DNA of 34,719 bases from Porogramme epimiltina (GCA_900155495.1 FTLJ01000353.1:1-34719); one strand, 5' to 3'. Shown: positions 14,252 to 24,724, counted from the first letter of the stretch. A program made the numbers and translations. The notes: generated by a model from the sequence alone, not told the origin.

Positions 14252-15999
14252 TCACGCGCGTAGTCTATCATTATCGTCCGCCCTCGTGCCACACCAACGG
14301 AGACGGACCGCCCCAACTCGCGCGGCTACCGCAGCTCCACAAAGGACCACGGTCCCCGCGGTCATAAGAGCACCCGTGAATACGATGAGACTGCGGAAGT
14401 GAATCTCATCAACGGTGCGTAAAAGCGCACCACCAGTGGGAGTGCCCACGAGTGTCGCAACCGCGAGGAAAATGTACACGGATCCTACCAAGGAGAGACG
14501 CGAGAGGTCAGCCCTAGCGGAGACGGAGGGAAACGGTAGCGCACCAAGTCGTGCGCCATACACTTCGCGTGGAGTGATCGACGCAATGTAGGTAGCGAGT
14601 AATGAGACGAATGCTCCTGCGAATAGTAATGGCGATATTTCCATAAGACGCCACAAGCAAAGCGTGCATATGGGTAGGCGCACCAGAGAACAGGCCATAT
14701 AATGCAGAAAATGCAATTATCGTACCAGCGTTGCGTGAGGGGAGCCAGATAGCAAAAACACAGATAGTGCAGAGAGCGCATATAGGTATGAATACCCTCA
14801 GCCTAAATTCGATGAGTATTCCGCGCACGCCGACAAAAGGCATTCTTTAACTTACGGGCCGTATCTATCCGCAAGGATTCCTGGAAGAATACGGGATGGA
14901 ATGTTCATAGCGTTGAGGATGGCGAGGAGGTAGCTTGAAATTCCGGGCTTTACACCGCGAAAGTTGGCATATATTTGAATGTAAAAGTATGGGATGAAAA
15001 GCCCGTAGAACAGCCTGTAGAGAATCAGAATATTCCTCTTTCTCAGCGATCTTCTGCATGTTGTCGAAGGGTTCGACGTACAAGAAACCTGCTATAGTAG
15101 CTAGAACGTATCGGAGGTCCTTGAAACCCCGAAGGTCAACGGCCGTGCGCCACGAGATATAGCCGGAAAGCGGTAAACGCGTGCGGATAGTCAGGCAAGC
15201 GACGATGAAGCAGAGCATGATTATGAATCCGATGACGCGAGTAGCCCATGGGAAGCCAATGCGAGGGATCAAATGCTGCAGGAGGATTGGGAAGACGATC
15301 CCTCCGACGGCGCCGCCGCTGAGGACGAAGCCAATAGCGAAGGCGCGCCGACGGCGGAACCAGTGGCTCATGACTGCCACGGATGGGTTGAACCTGTAAA
15401 GAGTATGACAAACGGTTGGAACAGTGGGAGAAAGAGCGGGGCGCGCACATAAGGGCGATTCCGACTCCAAAAAGGACTCCCTGGGAGAGGAAAAGTTGAT
15501 ATGCCTGGTCTTTCTGAGTGAGCGAGATCATCATCATGGCGATGACGCAGAGAACGGAGCCTAGTGGGATAAGGACCTGCAAGAAGAGTAAGTGGACTGC
15601 ACTATTAGGAAAGACGGGAAACGCACGCGGGTACCATAGGCATCGAATATCCTGCCCGTGAGAGGGCCGAAGGCGTAAAGGAAGAAGACCTGCAGAGAGC
15701 CGATGAGGGAGACAGAGGACGACGAGGACGACGGGAGGAGCGTCGTCTCGTAGTAGTCCTGGAATGTTCCCTGGTCGGTAGGCAGAGTCTGTCAGCTTTG
15801 GGGCATCGAGATGATGAGGATAACACACATATGCGTTTATCATGCCCGCAGAGGCGAATAAAGCTAGGGTTGATCCCAGGACGACCGTCCAGGCTTCCTT
15901 GCCTCCGTCGGGAACATATTCGTCGTCATCGTTCAGAGGGGCAGCTGCGACATCGGTGCGGAGTTGCCCATGCACGTTCTGCTTTTCCTTGTCAGTCAT
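14252..15999 (-). CDS. Monocarboxylate-type MFS transporter
   Basis: This is a major facilitator protein of the monocarboxylate porter (MCT/MCH) group, a plasma-membrane carrier; substrates in fungal members are mostly unproven. Eight exons (15829-15999, 15627-15770, 15449-15576, 15082-15393, 14856-15014, 14684-14802, 14545-14616, 14252-14484) give 445 aa, the normal size. The N-terminus is hydrophilic, then PDGGKEAWTVV leads into helix 1, the family's entry motif. GPLTGRIFDAYGTR after helix 2 is the cytoplasmic loop motif; HWFRRRRAFAIGFVLSGGAVGG is in the helix 4-5 area. The second half shows GILADRYGP, ITPREVYGARLGS and LVGTPTGGAL. All exon joins keep frame and hydrophobic helices, so the gene looks intact. 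It converges on the NLR (265 bp between stops) and is divergent from AXL2. Confidence 0.9.
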
Positions 16000-16477
16000 C
16001 GTGAAGCTCGAGAGAGATACACAAGGAGAAGGAGGTGCATGACTCGAATGCTGGCAAAATTTGTGGATTGGCGCGCCAGGTGGGAGAGCCGTCGGCAGGA
16101 GCAGAAGGGTGGGGAAGAATCGCCCGTCGGACGGCCGACCCGACGGCGATATTTGCCACGATTGGGTCATGGGGATGACTTAGTCTAAGCACGGGGAGCC
16201 TGTGAAAGCAGGAGGAAGCGTTCTTTTTCGACATCATGGCACGCGCCGCAGCGCGCCTCCAGCCGATCCTAATAGTGCCTCAATCTATTCAGTCTCCCCA
16301 AGAACTCGCCGCGCGGAGCCAGGATTCGTCAAAAGAATGAGTGAGTGTACATCTTCAACCTTGGAGATAGGGTTCACGGGCTCCAGAGTCCGGCATGGAC
16401 GCTTTTAGGAGGGGAAATTCGAGACTCGAGCGGTCGGGGTGCTCGCAGATCGCCTAAACAGAGCGCGCGTTTTTGAC

Positions 16478-16485
16478 TGACGTCA
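16478..16485. promoter_or_regulatory. Perfect CRE palindrome TGACGTCA
   Basis: TGACGTCA, the ATF/CREB bZIP site, lies 425 bp before the AXL2 start and 479 bp before the transporter start. The match is exact; use in vivo is inference. Confidence 0.4.
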
Positions 16486-16675
16486 TGAGTGTGCTATGTT
16501 GTGCCACAGGATTAGCAGGTGGCATTCACCGGGTTATGATAGAGACAGGGGGCAGACCTGCGGCGGAGTAGCACAAGAAGACGTCGAGGTCGAAGGTGGA
16601 AGGCAACCTGAAGGCCAAGAGGTGAATAGACTCCGAGTCGGACTCGCAGGCCAGCTCCACAGGCTAAGCGCCTCG

Positions 16676-16686
16676 CTGAGTCAGCA
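16676..16686. promoter_or_regulatory. Palindromic bZIP site GCTGAGTCAGC
   Basis: An exact palindrome with the AP-1/Gcn4 core TGAGTCA lies 224 bp before the AXL2 start. Gcn4/CpcA-type regulators bind this core in fungi; occupancy here is inference. Confidence 0.4.
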
Positions 16687-16909
16687 AACGAGGCAGAACG
16701 AGGAAGGTCTGGCGGTCGGACTCATGCTCTCAGACTCAACCATCGCCCCCGCCGTCCCCTCCGTCGCCCTCGCTGCCTCCGTCGTAGCCTGCTGCGCCCC
16801 GTGACCGGTGTAGGTGCTTGAAGACTCGTCCGCTCATTGCTCTTCCCTGCTTCTCCTCCGAGGTCGCTGGCCGGCTCTTCCGTCGTCCTCTGCCGCCCTC
16901 GACATCACT

Positions 16910-19900
16910 ATGCTCCTCGTTCTTTCCCTTCTCTCCGCCGCCGCCCTCGCAGCCGCCGCCTCCGACGTCACTGTCTCGTACCCTCTGGACGACCAACTAC
17001 CGCCTATCGCGCGTATACACAATCCTTTCTCCTGGTCATTCTCTCCCAACACCTTCCTTTCCCGCTCCGAGCACCCCCTCACCTACTCCGCCTCCGCCCT
17101 TCCCGCATGGCTCTCATTCGACCCTTCAACCCTCACCCTCTCTGGTACACCGGACACCGAGGACGAGGGGACTCCCAAAATCACCATCACCGCAACCGCT
17201 GACAGCAATGGCGAGTCTGCAGCTTCTGCCTTAGACCTCTGCGTTACTCCCTACCCTCCCCCGGAGCTGCACATTCCCATAGAGAACCAGTTCCAGGCTC
17301 AAAACCCCTCGCTGTCCTCCGTATTCATCGTTTCAAATGCGTCCGCTCTTCACAGCGGTCGTCCAGCCGTCCGCATCCCACCAAAGTGGTCATTCAGCAT
17401 TGGCTTTGACTACAACACCTTCTCCGCCGACAACAACCTCTACTACTCTGCTCGCCAAATGGACGGATCCCCTCTGCCCGACTGGGTCAAATTCAACGCC
17501 CGCGCTATGACCTTCAACGGCTATACCCCTTCTCCGGACGCGACCAACCTCTCCCTCCCTCATGTCGTGTCGCTCGCTCTACACGCCTCGGACCAAGAGG
17601 GTTATTCGGCTGCCTCAGTCTCATTCGATATCATCGTCGCCGAACACGACTTCGCCTTTAGCAAAGCGTCTAGCTCCAACTCCCTCCCGACGATCAACGT
17701 GACTGCTTCACAACCTTTCGAACTCACTTTGAACTCAGCCGTGGACTTCGCTGGAGTGGTTCTCGACGACCAAACTGTATCTCCGGACAACATCACTGCT
17801 CTGGATATCGACATCTCGAACTTGGAGAGCTGGCTCAGATACGACGCCTCGACCCGGACTCTCAGCGGCGAGCCTCCTTCGGACTTCAACCAGGCCGTCC
17901 TTCCAACCATTATTACATCTTCGGTCAATCAGACTCTCAACACTCAGGTCACTCTGGCGGCGGTTCCTTCGTTCTTCACCGACGACGAGCTGGATCCAAT
18001 TCTAGTCAGTCCTGGGACGCCTTTGACTTTCTACCTCGCTCAGTTCTTCTCGAACTCGTCTGACTTGGGCAATCCTGGCGACATAGAGTTCAGTGCTTCG
18101 TTCGATCCGCCTGATGCTGGGAACGCCCTTCACTTTGACTCTAGCAACTCGCTCCTTACCGGAACGGTCCCGACGAACGTCACGTACGACCATATCAACG
18201 TCGCCTTCACCGCATACTCGCACATCACACACTCGACGTCTCATACCCGTCTCCCTATTTCTCTCTCAGCAGAGGACTATGCTCATCAGAAGAACAAACA
18301 TGGGGGGCTCTCTACCGCTGCACGCCAGAAGCTTCTCCTCGGCCTCAAGATCGGGTTCGGCATCGTTAGCGCGTTCATCGCCATTGCGCTATTCTTCGCG
18401 GTCATGCGTCGATGTGGGCATGTGGCGGACACGGCAGTCGAGGGGGAGGAGGGACGGCGCGCATGGACTGCGGAGGAGATGAAGTGGTACGGCATCGGGA
18501 TCGAAGTCAATGGTGAGCGATACACGCCCTCGCTAAAGGAGGTGGACGCCCTGGCTGCGCGCAAGAGCAGCGAAGCTCCCCGAGAAGGACCTATGTTTGG
18601 CACGGCCTTGTCACGCGTCCTAACACGGACGCCCTCAAACGCGACCCGCTCCCCTCTAAGTCCCGTTGGTCTTCCCATAAGCCCGCCCATGGTCCGGAAG
18701 GTCGAGTTCATGGGCCGCGTCCGCGCAACGGCAAGAGTCGTGAGCGACAAATACCGTCGCGTCGTGAGCGGCCCTAGGCGGCCCGTCATATCGAAGCCAA
18801 CCCTTATCCTTACCAGCGATGAGAACGCGGGCGGTCCTTCGCGGAGAGGTGGGCCGATCTTGCCCACTATCAACCCTGCCGCGCTCCTCGGCTCCGGCTC
18901 GCGCGACTTCAAGCCTCTCGACGACACGAACTTCAGCCAATACGCGCCCAGTGGCCCTACTAGCCTCGCCGACTCGTCCCCGACATCCTCCACGGACGAG
19001 CGGTCCATCCCACGGCGCCGTGCGGACTTTGCTCCTCCCAAAGCTGGACTGGCAAACCCACCCGCGGCGCACGTCGACGACGCCGACACACGATCAGTGG
19101 ATTCGGCCACGTCCTCGCTTGCGTCAAACCGCACACACGAGGCAGAAGCAGTCGTCCAGCGCGCCACTCGTGCCACAAGCGTCCGCAGTGGGGCAAGCGG
19201 GTTCTCCTTGCAAGTCCAGGCGCCTGTGCCCGGCATGCCCGCCGCTGTCGAGACTGCGCGGCCGCGGCTCGTACCGTTCACGAGTGCGACTCGCGTTCCG
19301 GTGCCCAAGATGCCATCCTCGTTCTTCTCACCCGAGCTCGATAATGCGAAGAGCGGGGAGGGGCGGGGCGAGGCGGCCCCGGGAAAGACGAAGCGGGTCG
19401 CAAGCCAGATGGCGAAGGTCTTCCGAGGGCAGCAAGCTCAGGCAGCCGCGCTCCCCGCAGCAGTGAGCGCGGACGAGCTTTCGACTGGGATCGAGTACGT
19501 CCGCGCACTGGGTGACGACGGGCGGGACTCGTTGGCGCCGTCGACTGGTGGGTTCCCCGTTTTCCCCTCCCGTCCTATCGCGCGCGCTGACCGGAGCTTG
19601 TTTGACGTGCCCGTGACAGCCGAGCGCTCGCCCGTGATCTCGTTCTCGTCGCTCGAGTCGTCCAACCACGGCGGGCCTGCGCGCGTCGAGCGGGTGCTCG
19701 CGCGCACCGGGGAGCGGTTCCGCTTCCGTGTCCCGGTCGCGCATGGAACGCACACGCGTGGATTGGAGACGCGGCTGGTGTCCGGACGCCCGCTGCCGAG
19801 GTTCATCAGGGCGGACGTCGCGGCGGCGGGCGTGGGGATTACGGGAGTGCCCACGGGCGGAGACGCTGGAGTTTACGAAGTCGGCGTGTTCGTGCGGGGA

Positions 19901-19954
19901 GGGGAGTGCGTGGGGCGGATCATCGTGGAAGTCGTCGAGCGCAAAGCTGCATGA
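16910..19954 (+). CDS. AXL2: AXL2-like type I membrane protein with cadherin-like repeats
   Basis: In budding yeast Axl2 (Bud10) is a plasma-membrane landmark that marks the axial bud site and engages the septin/Cdc42 machinery; its role in mushrooms is not established. One uninterrupted frame gives 1014 aa. ATG 16910 was chosen over an upstream in-frame start because it begins a clean signal peptide (residues 1-17). The outside part carries four cadherin-like (dystroglycan/Axl2-type) repeats, each with a W-L-x-F-D...L-x-G core: LPAWLSFDPSTLTLSG (about 64-79), LPDWVKFNARAMTFNG, LESWLRYDASTRTLSG and a weaker NALHFDSSNSLLTG. Several N-glycosylation sequons are present. The single transmembrane helix is at about 474-500 and ends in RRCG. 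The roughly 510-residue inside part is Ser/Pro/Arg-rich and disordered-looking, ending in a short beta-rich segment. It is intronless in an intron-rich neighbourhood. Confidence 0.85.
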   Translation: MLLVLSLLSAAALAAAASDVTVSYPLDDQLPPIARIHNPFSWSFSPNTFLSRSEHPLTYSASALPAWLSFDPSTLTLSGTPDTEDEGTPKITITATADSNGESAASALDLCVTPYPPPELHIPIENQFQAQNPSLSSVFIVSNASALHSGRPAVRIPPKWSFSIGFDYNTFSADNNLYYSARQMDGSPLPDWVKFNARAMTFNGYTPSPDATNLSLPHVVSLALHASDQEGYSAASVSFDIIVAEHDFAFSKASSSNSLPTINVTASQPFELTLNSAVDFAGVVLDDQTVSPDNITALDIDISNLESWLRYDASTRTLSGEPPSDFNQAVLPTIITSSVNQTLNTQVTLAAVPSFFTDDELDPILVSPGTPLTFYLAQFFSNSSDLGNPGDIEFSASFDPPDAGNALHFDSSNSLLTGTVPTNVTYDHINVAFTAYSHITHSTSHTRLPISLSAEDYAHQKNKHGGLSTAARQKLLLGLKIGFGIVSAFIAIALFFAVMRRCGHVADTAVEGEEGRRAWTAEEMKWYGIGIEVNGERYTPSLKEVDALAARKSSEAPREGPMFGTALSRVLTRTPSNATRSPLSPVGLPISPPMVRKVEFMGRVRATARVVSDKYRRVVSGPRRPVISKPTLILTSDENAGGPSRRGGPILPTINPAALLGSGSRDFKPLDDTNFSQYAPSGPTSLADSSPTSSTDERSIPRRRADFAPPKAGLANPPAAHVDDADTRSVDSATSSLASNRTHEAEAVVQRATRATSVRSGASGFSLQVQAPVPGMPAAVETARPRLVPFTSATRVPVPKMPSSFFSPELDNAKSGEGRGEAAPGKTKRVASQMAKVFRGQQAQAAALPAAVSADELSTGIEYVRALGDDGRDSLAPSTGGFPVFPSRPIARADRSLFDVPVTAERSPVISFSSLESSNHGGPARVERVLARTGERFRFRVPVAHGTHTRGLETRLVSGRPLPRFIRADVAAAGVGITGVPTGGDAGVYEVGVFVRGGECVGRIIVEVVERKAA

Positions 19955-20542
19955 GATGCCCGACGGGCCCGAGGAGGCGTGGAGTCATTAGAGGCCTGTT
20001 TGCCGCGCAAAGGCCATTAGATTTGTACAGCACAGTTTGTATCCTAGATGATGTGTACATTACTATCTGCTTGTGCCCGCTTGATTCCCGGAGATCGGCG
20101 TGCCGAAGAAAGTGAGACTCGGCGCACGCTGGACCAGCGCGGTGTGGGAGCGGCCTATAAATGGCAGCCCATTCTACCGGTATGCTTTGACAGGGCCAGA
20201 GCGTACGTCCTATGCTCTCTCCTCCTGCACGCGACCAGCACACCCACCCACGCTCGCCCGTCTGAAGCGGACCGAGGTCGAGGTCGAATTCGCGAAGGGT
20301 ACGCCCGCTTCTCCGGCTCGCTAAAGTCGTGAGTAGCGGGGTTAGACTAAGCGGTATCATTATCTGATTAGATATGATGGAGGTGGACGGGCGACGCATG
20401 CGGGACGGACCCGTCGAGAGTTATAACCCTGTCAGGCCAGCTCTGCCCTCTTTTCCTCCCACCATGCCCTCTCTCACTCTCCTCCCCGCAGCCCCCCTTG
20501 TCCACTAATCCCGAACACACATACCCCCCCAAGTCCCCAGCG
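19955..20542 (+). promoter_or_regulatory. AXL2 3' region and siderophore transporter promoter
   Basis: This 588-bp gap lies between two plus-strand genes. It holds a good TATA box, tataaa, at 20156-20161 and the GATA-type iron site listed separately at 20360-20368. A C-rich tract at 20440-20535 precedes the start codon. The TATA box is about 385 bp from the ATG, which would imply a long leader or a 5' untranslated intron. Confidence 0.45.
20360..20368 (-). promoter_or_regulatory. SreA/Urbs1-type iron-regulatory GATA site
   Basis: TTATCTGAT on the plus strand reads ATCAGATAA on the minus strand, an exact match to the ATCWGATAA consensus reported for the fungal iron repressor SreA and containing the GATAA core bound by Ustilago Urbs1. 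It lies 175 bp before the start of the siderophore transporter. A second GATA, in gatatgatgg, follows closely. Iron repression is inference from motif plus gene function. Confidence 0.6.
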
Positions 20543-23235
20543 ATGTCCCGTCGCGGCTACACGCGCCTCCCCCAGGCCCCGGCGTCCCCAGGTCCGTCGA
20601 CGCCCGTCGTCTCCACCAGCCCCAACGGTGCGCCCGCTTTTGACGCCTGCCGTACAGACAGAGAAGGGCGCGACGTCTCCCCGCTCGACACTCGCCGTTC
20701 GGTCATCTCGACTGCGTCCACGCTCGCGGAGGAAATCGAGGCGGAGCAGGATGCGCACGCAGGTGTCCAGGCGGTAGAAGCGGCAGAGCAGATGTTTGGC
20801 AGGCACTCGCAGTGGTTCCTCTTCGTGGGGTACGAAGCCTTCTTATACACCCCCCGATTACCTTTTCGAACGGCCAAGATGCGGCCTCGGAGGCTAACCT
20901 AAAGGCCGGTTAGAATCGCCCTCGCATCCTACGTCTACTCGCTCGACAACCAGACGACGTCCAACTATCTCGCCTTTGCAACCTCGTACTTTGGAGCCCA
21001 CAGTCTCATATCGTCAATACAAGTCGCTCAGTCCATCATCGGTTCGTCTCGCCGTTTCTTGTACAGCGCCCGGTATTCACGCAGAGCGGTGCAGTCGCCT
21101 GTGGAAAGCCTGTAATCGCCAAAGTTGCAGACGTCACTTCTCGCGCGACCGCGTTCCTCGTCGTCCGTGAGTCCGGTTCTTCGTCTTCCCGTGATCCGAG
21201 GGGCTCGCTTACCGGATGTCGATCCGCTCAGTTGTTTTCTACGTTGCTGGTACGTTTCTCATGCCTTTGCAGCCCGTCCCTGCCCGAGTTTGACCGAGGT
21301 GTTCAGGATACGTCATTATCGCTACTGCTCCGCATGTTGGTGCTATCGCTGTCGGAATCATCTCCTATGCTATGTACGTCAACCCATGTCATTTATCTTA
21401 TCTTCATGCTCACTAGTTTTGTGTGCAGCGGTTACACGTATGTCTCCCCAGTCGAACCCCTCGATATATGCTCACATACGGATCGCCTCGCCACAGTGGG
21501 CTGCACCTACTAACGTCTGTAATCATTGCCGACATCACCACTCTCAAATGGCGTGGCCTAGTCACCGGCCTTACCTCTGCCCCCTTCATCATGAACGCAT
21601 TCGTCGGGTCCAAAGTCGCAAACCTCGTACTCGAGCGCTTCGGCTGGCGCTGGGGATGTGCGTGTCGCCTGACCAACCGCAGCCCATATGAGCGCTGACT
21701 CCCCCGCCCGCCTCGCCTACTTTTCTAGACGCGATGTTCGCGATCCTCGTTCCCGCATCGCTTACGCCTCTCATACTCACGCTCTTCTGGGCGGAGCGGA
21801 AGGCAAAGCAGCTCGGGCTCGTCGCGCCGACGTCCGTGGGCGATGACATTGCCCCGCGCGGGAAGAACAGGTACCTGCGGCGCGCGTGGCTGTTTGCTGA
21901 GCAGCTCGACCTTGTTGGTCTCGTGCTGCTCGCGACGGCGATCGCGTTCATCCTCCTGCCGATGACGCTCGCGCAGCGTGCGAAAGGAAACTACAGCAGC
22001 CGTGAGTAGTTCTTACAGCTGCTGGCTCAATGTGTATGACTAATCCTTGCTATAGCGGGCCTGATCACCATGTTCGTCATGGGCTGGATCCTGCTCCCGG
22101 TTTTCGCGCTGTGGGATTTGCGGTACGCGAAACGGCCCGTCATCGCGCGCCGCTTCCTAGCGAATAAGACGGTTGTATGCGCTGCATGGATCGGGTTCTT
22201 TGACTTCGTGTGTATCTCTCCCTCTCTTATTGTAGCCAATGCTAAATAATCTTGCAGCTGTCATTCTTCCTGACCTTCACGTACCTATCATCTTTTGTGC
22301 TAGTAACGAAGCCCTGGTATGCACACACGCTAAACGGGGTAATACCGAATACTCATTTTGCGCAGGTCCATGACGGAGGTGTTCTACTTCGGACAGGCTC
22401 AGACAGTAGGTCTGACTGTGTTCGGGATCGCCGCGGGTGTCATCATGCGCTACACTCACCGCTACAAGGTATGTTCATCTTTGTGCTCGGCGTTTCATGG
22501 TTGCTCACTTTGGCCTCCAGCCGCTCCTCGTCATCGGCCTGTGCATCCGCATCGCGTAAGCCCCGTCCAAACCTTCTAAAAACACCCAACTCATCCCTCC
22601 AATAGTGGCGTCGCTCTCATGATCCACGCACGAAGCCCTTCCGGGTCGGACGCAGCGCTGGTCTGGACGCAGATCTTGCAAGGCCTCGGAGGCGGCTTCG
22701 CCGCTATCTGCTCGGGGGTCGCCGCCCAGGCTGCCGCGCCGCACGCGGACGTGGCGATGGTGATCGCGCTCGTGCTGCTCTGGACAGAAATTGGGGGCGG
22801 CGTCGGGGGGAGCGTCGCGGGCGCGATCTGGTCTGGGGTGATGCCGGGGAAGCTGCGCGCGCACCTACCAGGGCTGAGCGAGGCGGAGCGACAGGCACTG
22901 TTCGGGAGCATCACGGATGTGCGGTCGATGCCCCTCGAGCACCCGATCCGGCAGGGCGTCGTAGAAGGTGCGTCGGTGTGCGTTCGTGAGCAGCGCGCGG
23001 CCGCTGATCCCGGTGTATGGATGCAGCGTACAGCGACACGATGGCGATCATGGTCACGGTCGCGACGGCCTTGAGCGTAATCCCGCTCGGGCTGTCGCTG
23101 CTCATGCCGGACTGGTACCTCGGGGACCAGCAGAACGCGGTGGAAGACATGGATGCGCCGGGCCGGAGTCGGCAGCCGTCTCTAGACGTGTCCGGGACGG
23201 ACGAGGGCGAGGAAGGGGAAGACGACGAGCTGTAA
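20543..23235 (+). CDS. Siderophore-iron transporter, major facilitator superfamily
   Basis: This 14-TM MFS proton symporter of the fungal siderophore-iron transporter family (Arn/Sit/Mir type) imports ferric siderophores. Fourteen exons (20543-20829, 20914-21045, 21087-21166, 21232-21249, 21307-21373, 21429-21437, 21497-21657, 21729-22001, 22056-22207, 22258-22316, 22366-22468, 22521-22555, 22606-22967, 23027-23235) keep frame and give 648 aa. The exon 2/3 junction is the least certain (weak donor). The N-terminus is a hydrophilic tail of about 90 residues. Family landmarks are YVYSLDNQTTSNYLAFATSY, GKPVIAKVADVTSR, YAIGYTGLHLLTSVIIADIT followed by LKWRG, WDLRYAKRPVIARRFL, FLTFTYLSSFVLV and, near the end, EAYSDTM before the last helix. 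The C-terminus is acidic (EGEEGEDDEL). Exons of 18 and 9 nt are needed to restore the family sequence. The substrate siderophore cannot be told; no siderophore synthesis gene lies in the window. Confidence 0.92.
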
Positions 23236-24297
23236 AGGAGGCTATTAGAAGGTACCGGAAAGGAAGGAACTGTGTATATACTGGGATTCGGCACTGTATA
23301 GTATACCCCGGAAGGATGGCTAATCAGGGGGCGACCGTGCTCCGTCTAGAGTTTCAGTCGCCGGTTCTGCGCGCGATGCGTCCAGAGTGGAAACGTGCGT
23401 TGGGCGGGGTGCATCCGTCTAAAGACCATTATGGCGACCAGTCGGGTACTCTGCGCAGGAGATGGGGCCACGGAGATTAGATGCGTCAGGAAGCCACACG
23501 CCCCGGCCGTGGGCACCAGACGCAGGGCGAAACGAGGGCTGCACATGGCCTCCCCTGGGGCTGGCTTGCACGAGAGCGTCGCGGGAAGGCGTGGATGGGC
23601 TTCGGGAGCACGCGGGGGCACACGGCCTCGACATGGATGCGCCGCCGGGAGCCGGGCAGGGTGCCACAGGGTGGGACGTGCGAAATAGAGTGGGCGGGAA
23701 GCACACCTCGCCGCGCAGGAGGAGGGCGCCCCGATTGGCTGGGGGGAGGCAAAGTCGGGCGAGGGGGCGTTATGGGGGCGCTCGGAGGGCGTGGCCGCGC
23801 GGAGGGCTGGCGCGTCCGAGCGAGCGGCGTGTGCACCGAAGTCGAGACGCTTCGCGAGCATGTGGCGGTGGGACTCGCCCTCGCACTGTGCGGGGAATGG
23901 CCTGCCCGTGCGCGGTGGAGAAGGCCGCGCGCGCTCGCAGCCACCCTGGGGCCCGCGCTGTGGAGGGCGCTGGGCGAGGGCCGGGCAGGGGGAGCGTGGC
24001 GGGGGGCCGAGGGGATGAGATGCGCGCTGGAAACGCGTCGAGGGTGAGCGACGCGTGCGCGCCCAAACACGTGGTCGTCTCCTCTTCCCTCCTCCGTCCA
24101 TCTCAAAAGCGGCCCCAGCCCGAGTAAGTCCCACTCACCCTCCCTGAGGTCCCCTCTCTGCCTCCCTTCTCATCGCACGTCGTCCGTTTTTCCTCTCCAC
24201 CCCCACGCCATCCGCAGACATCGTCCCATCTGCACGAACCTAACGACCCGCGGCCCTCACCCGCCCAACCCCCGATCCACATACCCCGCGAGACACG
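23236..24297. other. GC-rich intergenic stretch and LC8 promoter, with a CCAAT box
   Basis: About 1 kb of strongly GC-rich DNA lies between the siderophore transporter and LC8. Frames are open on both strands (for example 23486-24106 minus), but composition is the arginine/alanine/glycine mix expected from chance. An inverted CCAAT box lies at 23734-23738 within gattggctgggggg (23733-23746), a 14-mer repeated at 34447. A pyrimidine-rich leader (about 24070-24240) precedes the LC8 start. Confidence 0.45.
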
Positions 24298-24724
24298 ATG
24301 GCCGACAAGGTCGACGCGCTCACGTCCTCGGACCCCATCTCAAAGGACAACGGCAATGGCCCCAAGGCGATCATCAAGAACGTCGACATGAGCGAGGAGA
24401 TGCAGCAGGAGGCCGTCGACGTCGCCTCCGCCGCCCTCGAGAAGTATAACATCGAGAAGGACATCGCCGCACAGATCAAGAAGGAGTTCGACAAACGCCA
24501 CGGCCCCACCTGGCACGTCGTCGTCGGCAAGAACTTTGGCTCCTACGTTACTCACGGTGAGCATCTGCTGCCTCGCTCCCGCCGACCCCCCGCCCACCTT
24601 CGGTCGTCGGTCCCCCGCTACCCTCCCGCGTGCCCAGTTCGCTCATCGCTCTCCGTACACAGAAACGAAGCACTTTATCTACTTCTACATCGGCTCGCTC
24701 GCCATCCTCATCTGGAAGTCATGA
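24298..24724 (+). CDS. DYN2: Dynein light chain LC8 type
   Basis: LC8 is a small dimeric hub protein that binds the dynein intermediate chain and many other partners, aiding dimer assembly; it acts in the cytoplasm and at nuclear pores. Two exons (24298-24556, 24663-24724) give 106 aa. The family core begins at about residue 22: [38 protein letters not shown], then [20 protein letters not shown] across the splice junction and [18 protein letters not shown] to the end. All hallmark residues of the ligand groove ([11 protein letters not shown]) are present. The length exceeds the usual 89 aa because of a hydrophilic N-terminal extension of about 17 residues. It is followed by BUD6 in the same direction. 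Confidence 0.96.

Larger units (their letters stand above)
16000..16909. promoter_or_regulatory. Divergent promoter region between the MCT-type transporter and AXL2
   Basis: This 910-bp stretch lies between two divergent start codons. It contains the CRE and TRE palindromes listed separately and a long pyrimidine-rich tract at about 16738-16800 and 16840-16935 leading into AXL2. No additional gene was seen; frames of 60-100 residues here have no motifs. Confidence 0.5.

Noticed and set aside
14252..14843. Apparent frameshifts in the 3' half of the monocarboxylate-type transporter
   Set aside because: Short introns with GTGCGC or GTAAGT donors (for example the 60-nt one at 14485-14544) restore the family sequence, so the gene is not a pseudogene.
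18286..19308. A 340-codon minus-strand frame opposite AXL2
   Set aside because: It lies wholly inside the cytoplasmic part of AXL2, has biased composition and no domain.
23462..24127. Open frames on both strands in the GC-rich gap before LC8
   Set aside because: Ala/Arg/Gly-rich on both strands, as expected from stop-poor GC-rich DNA.
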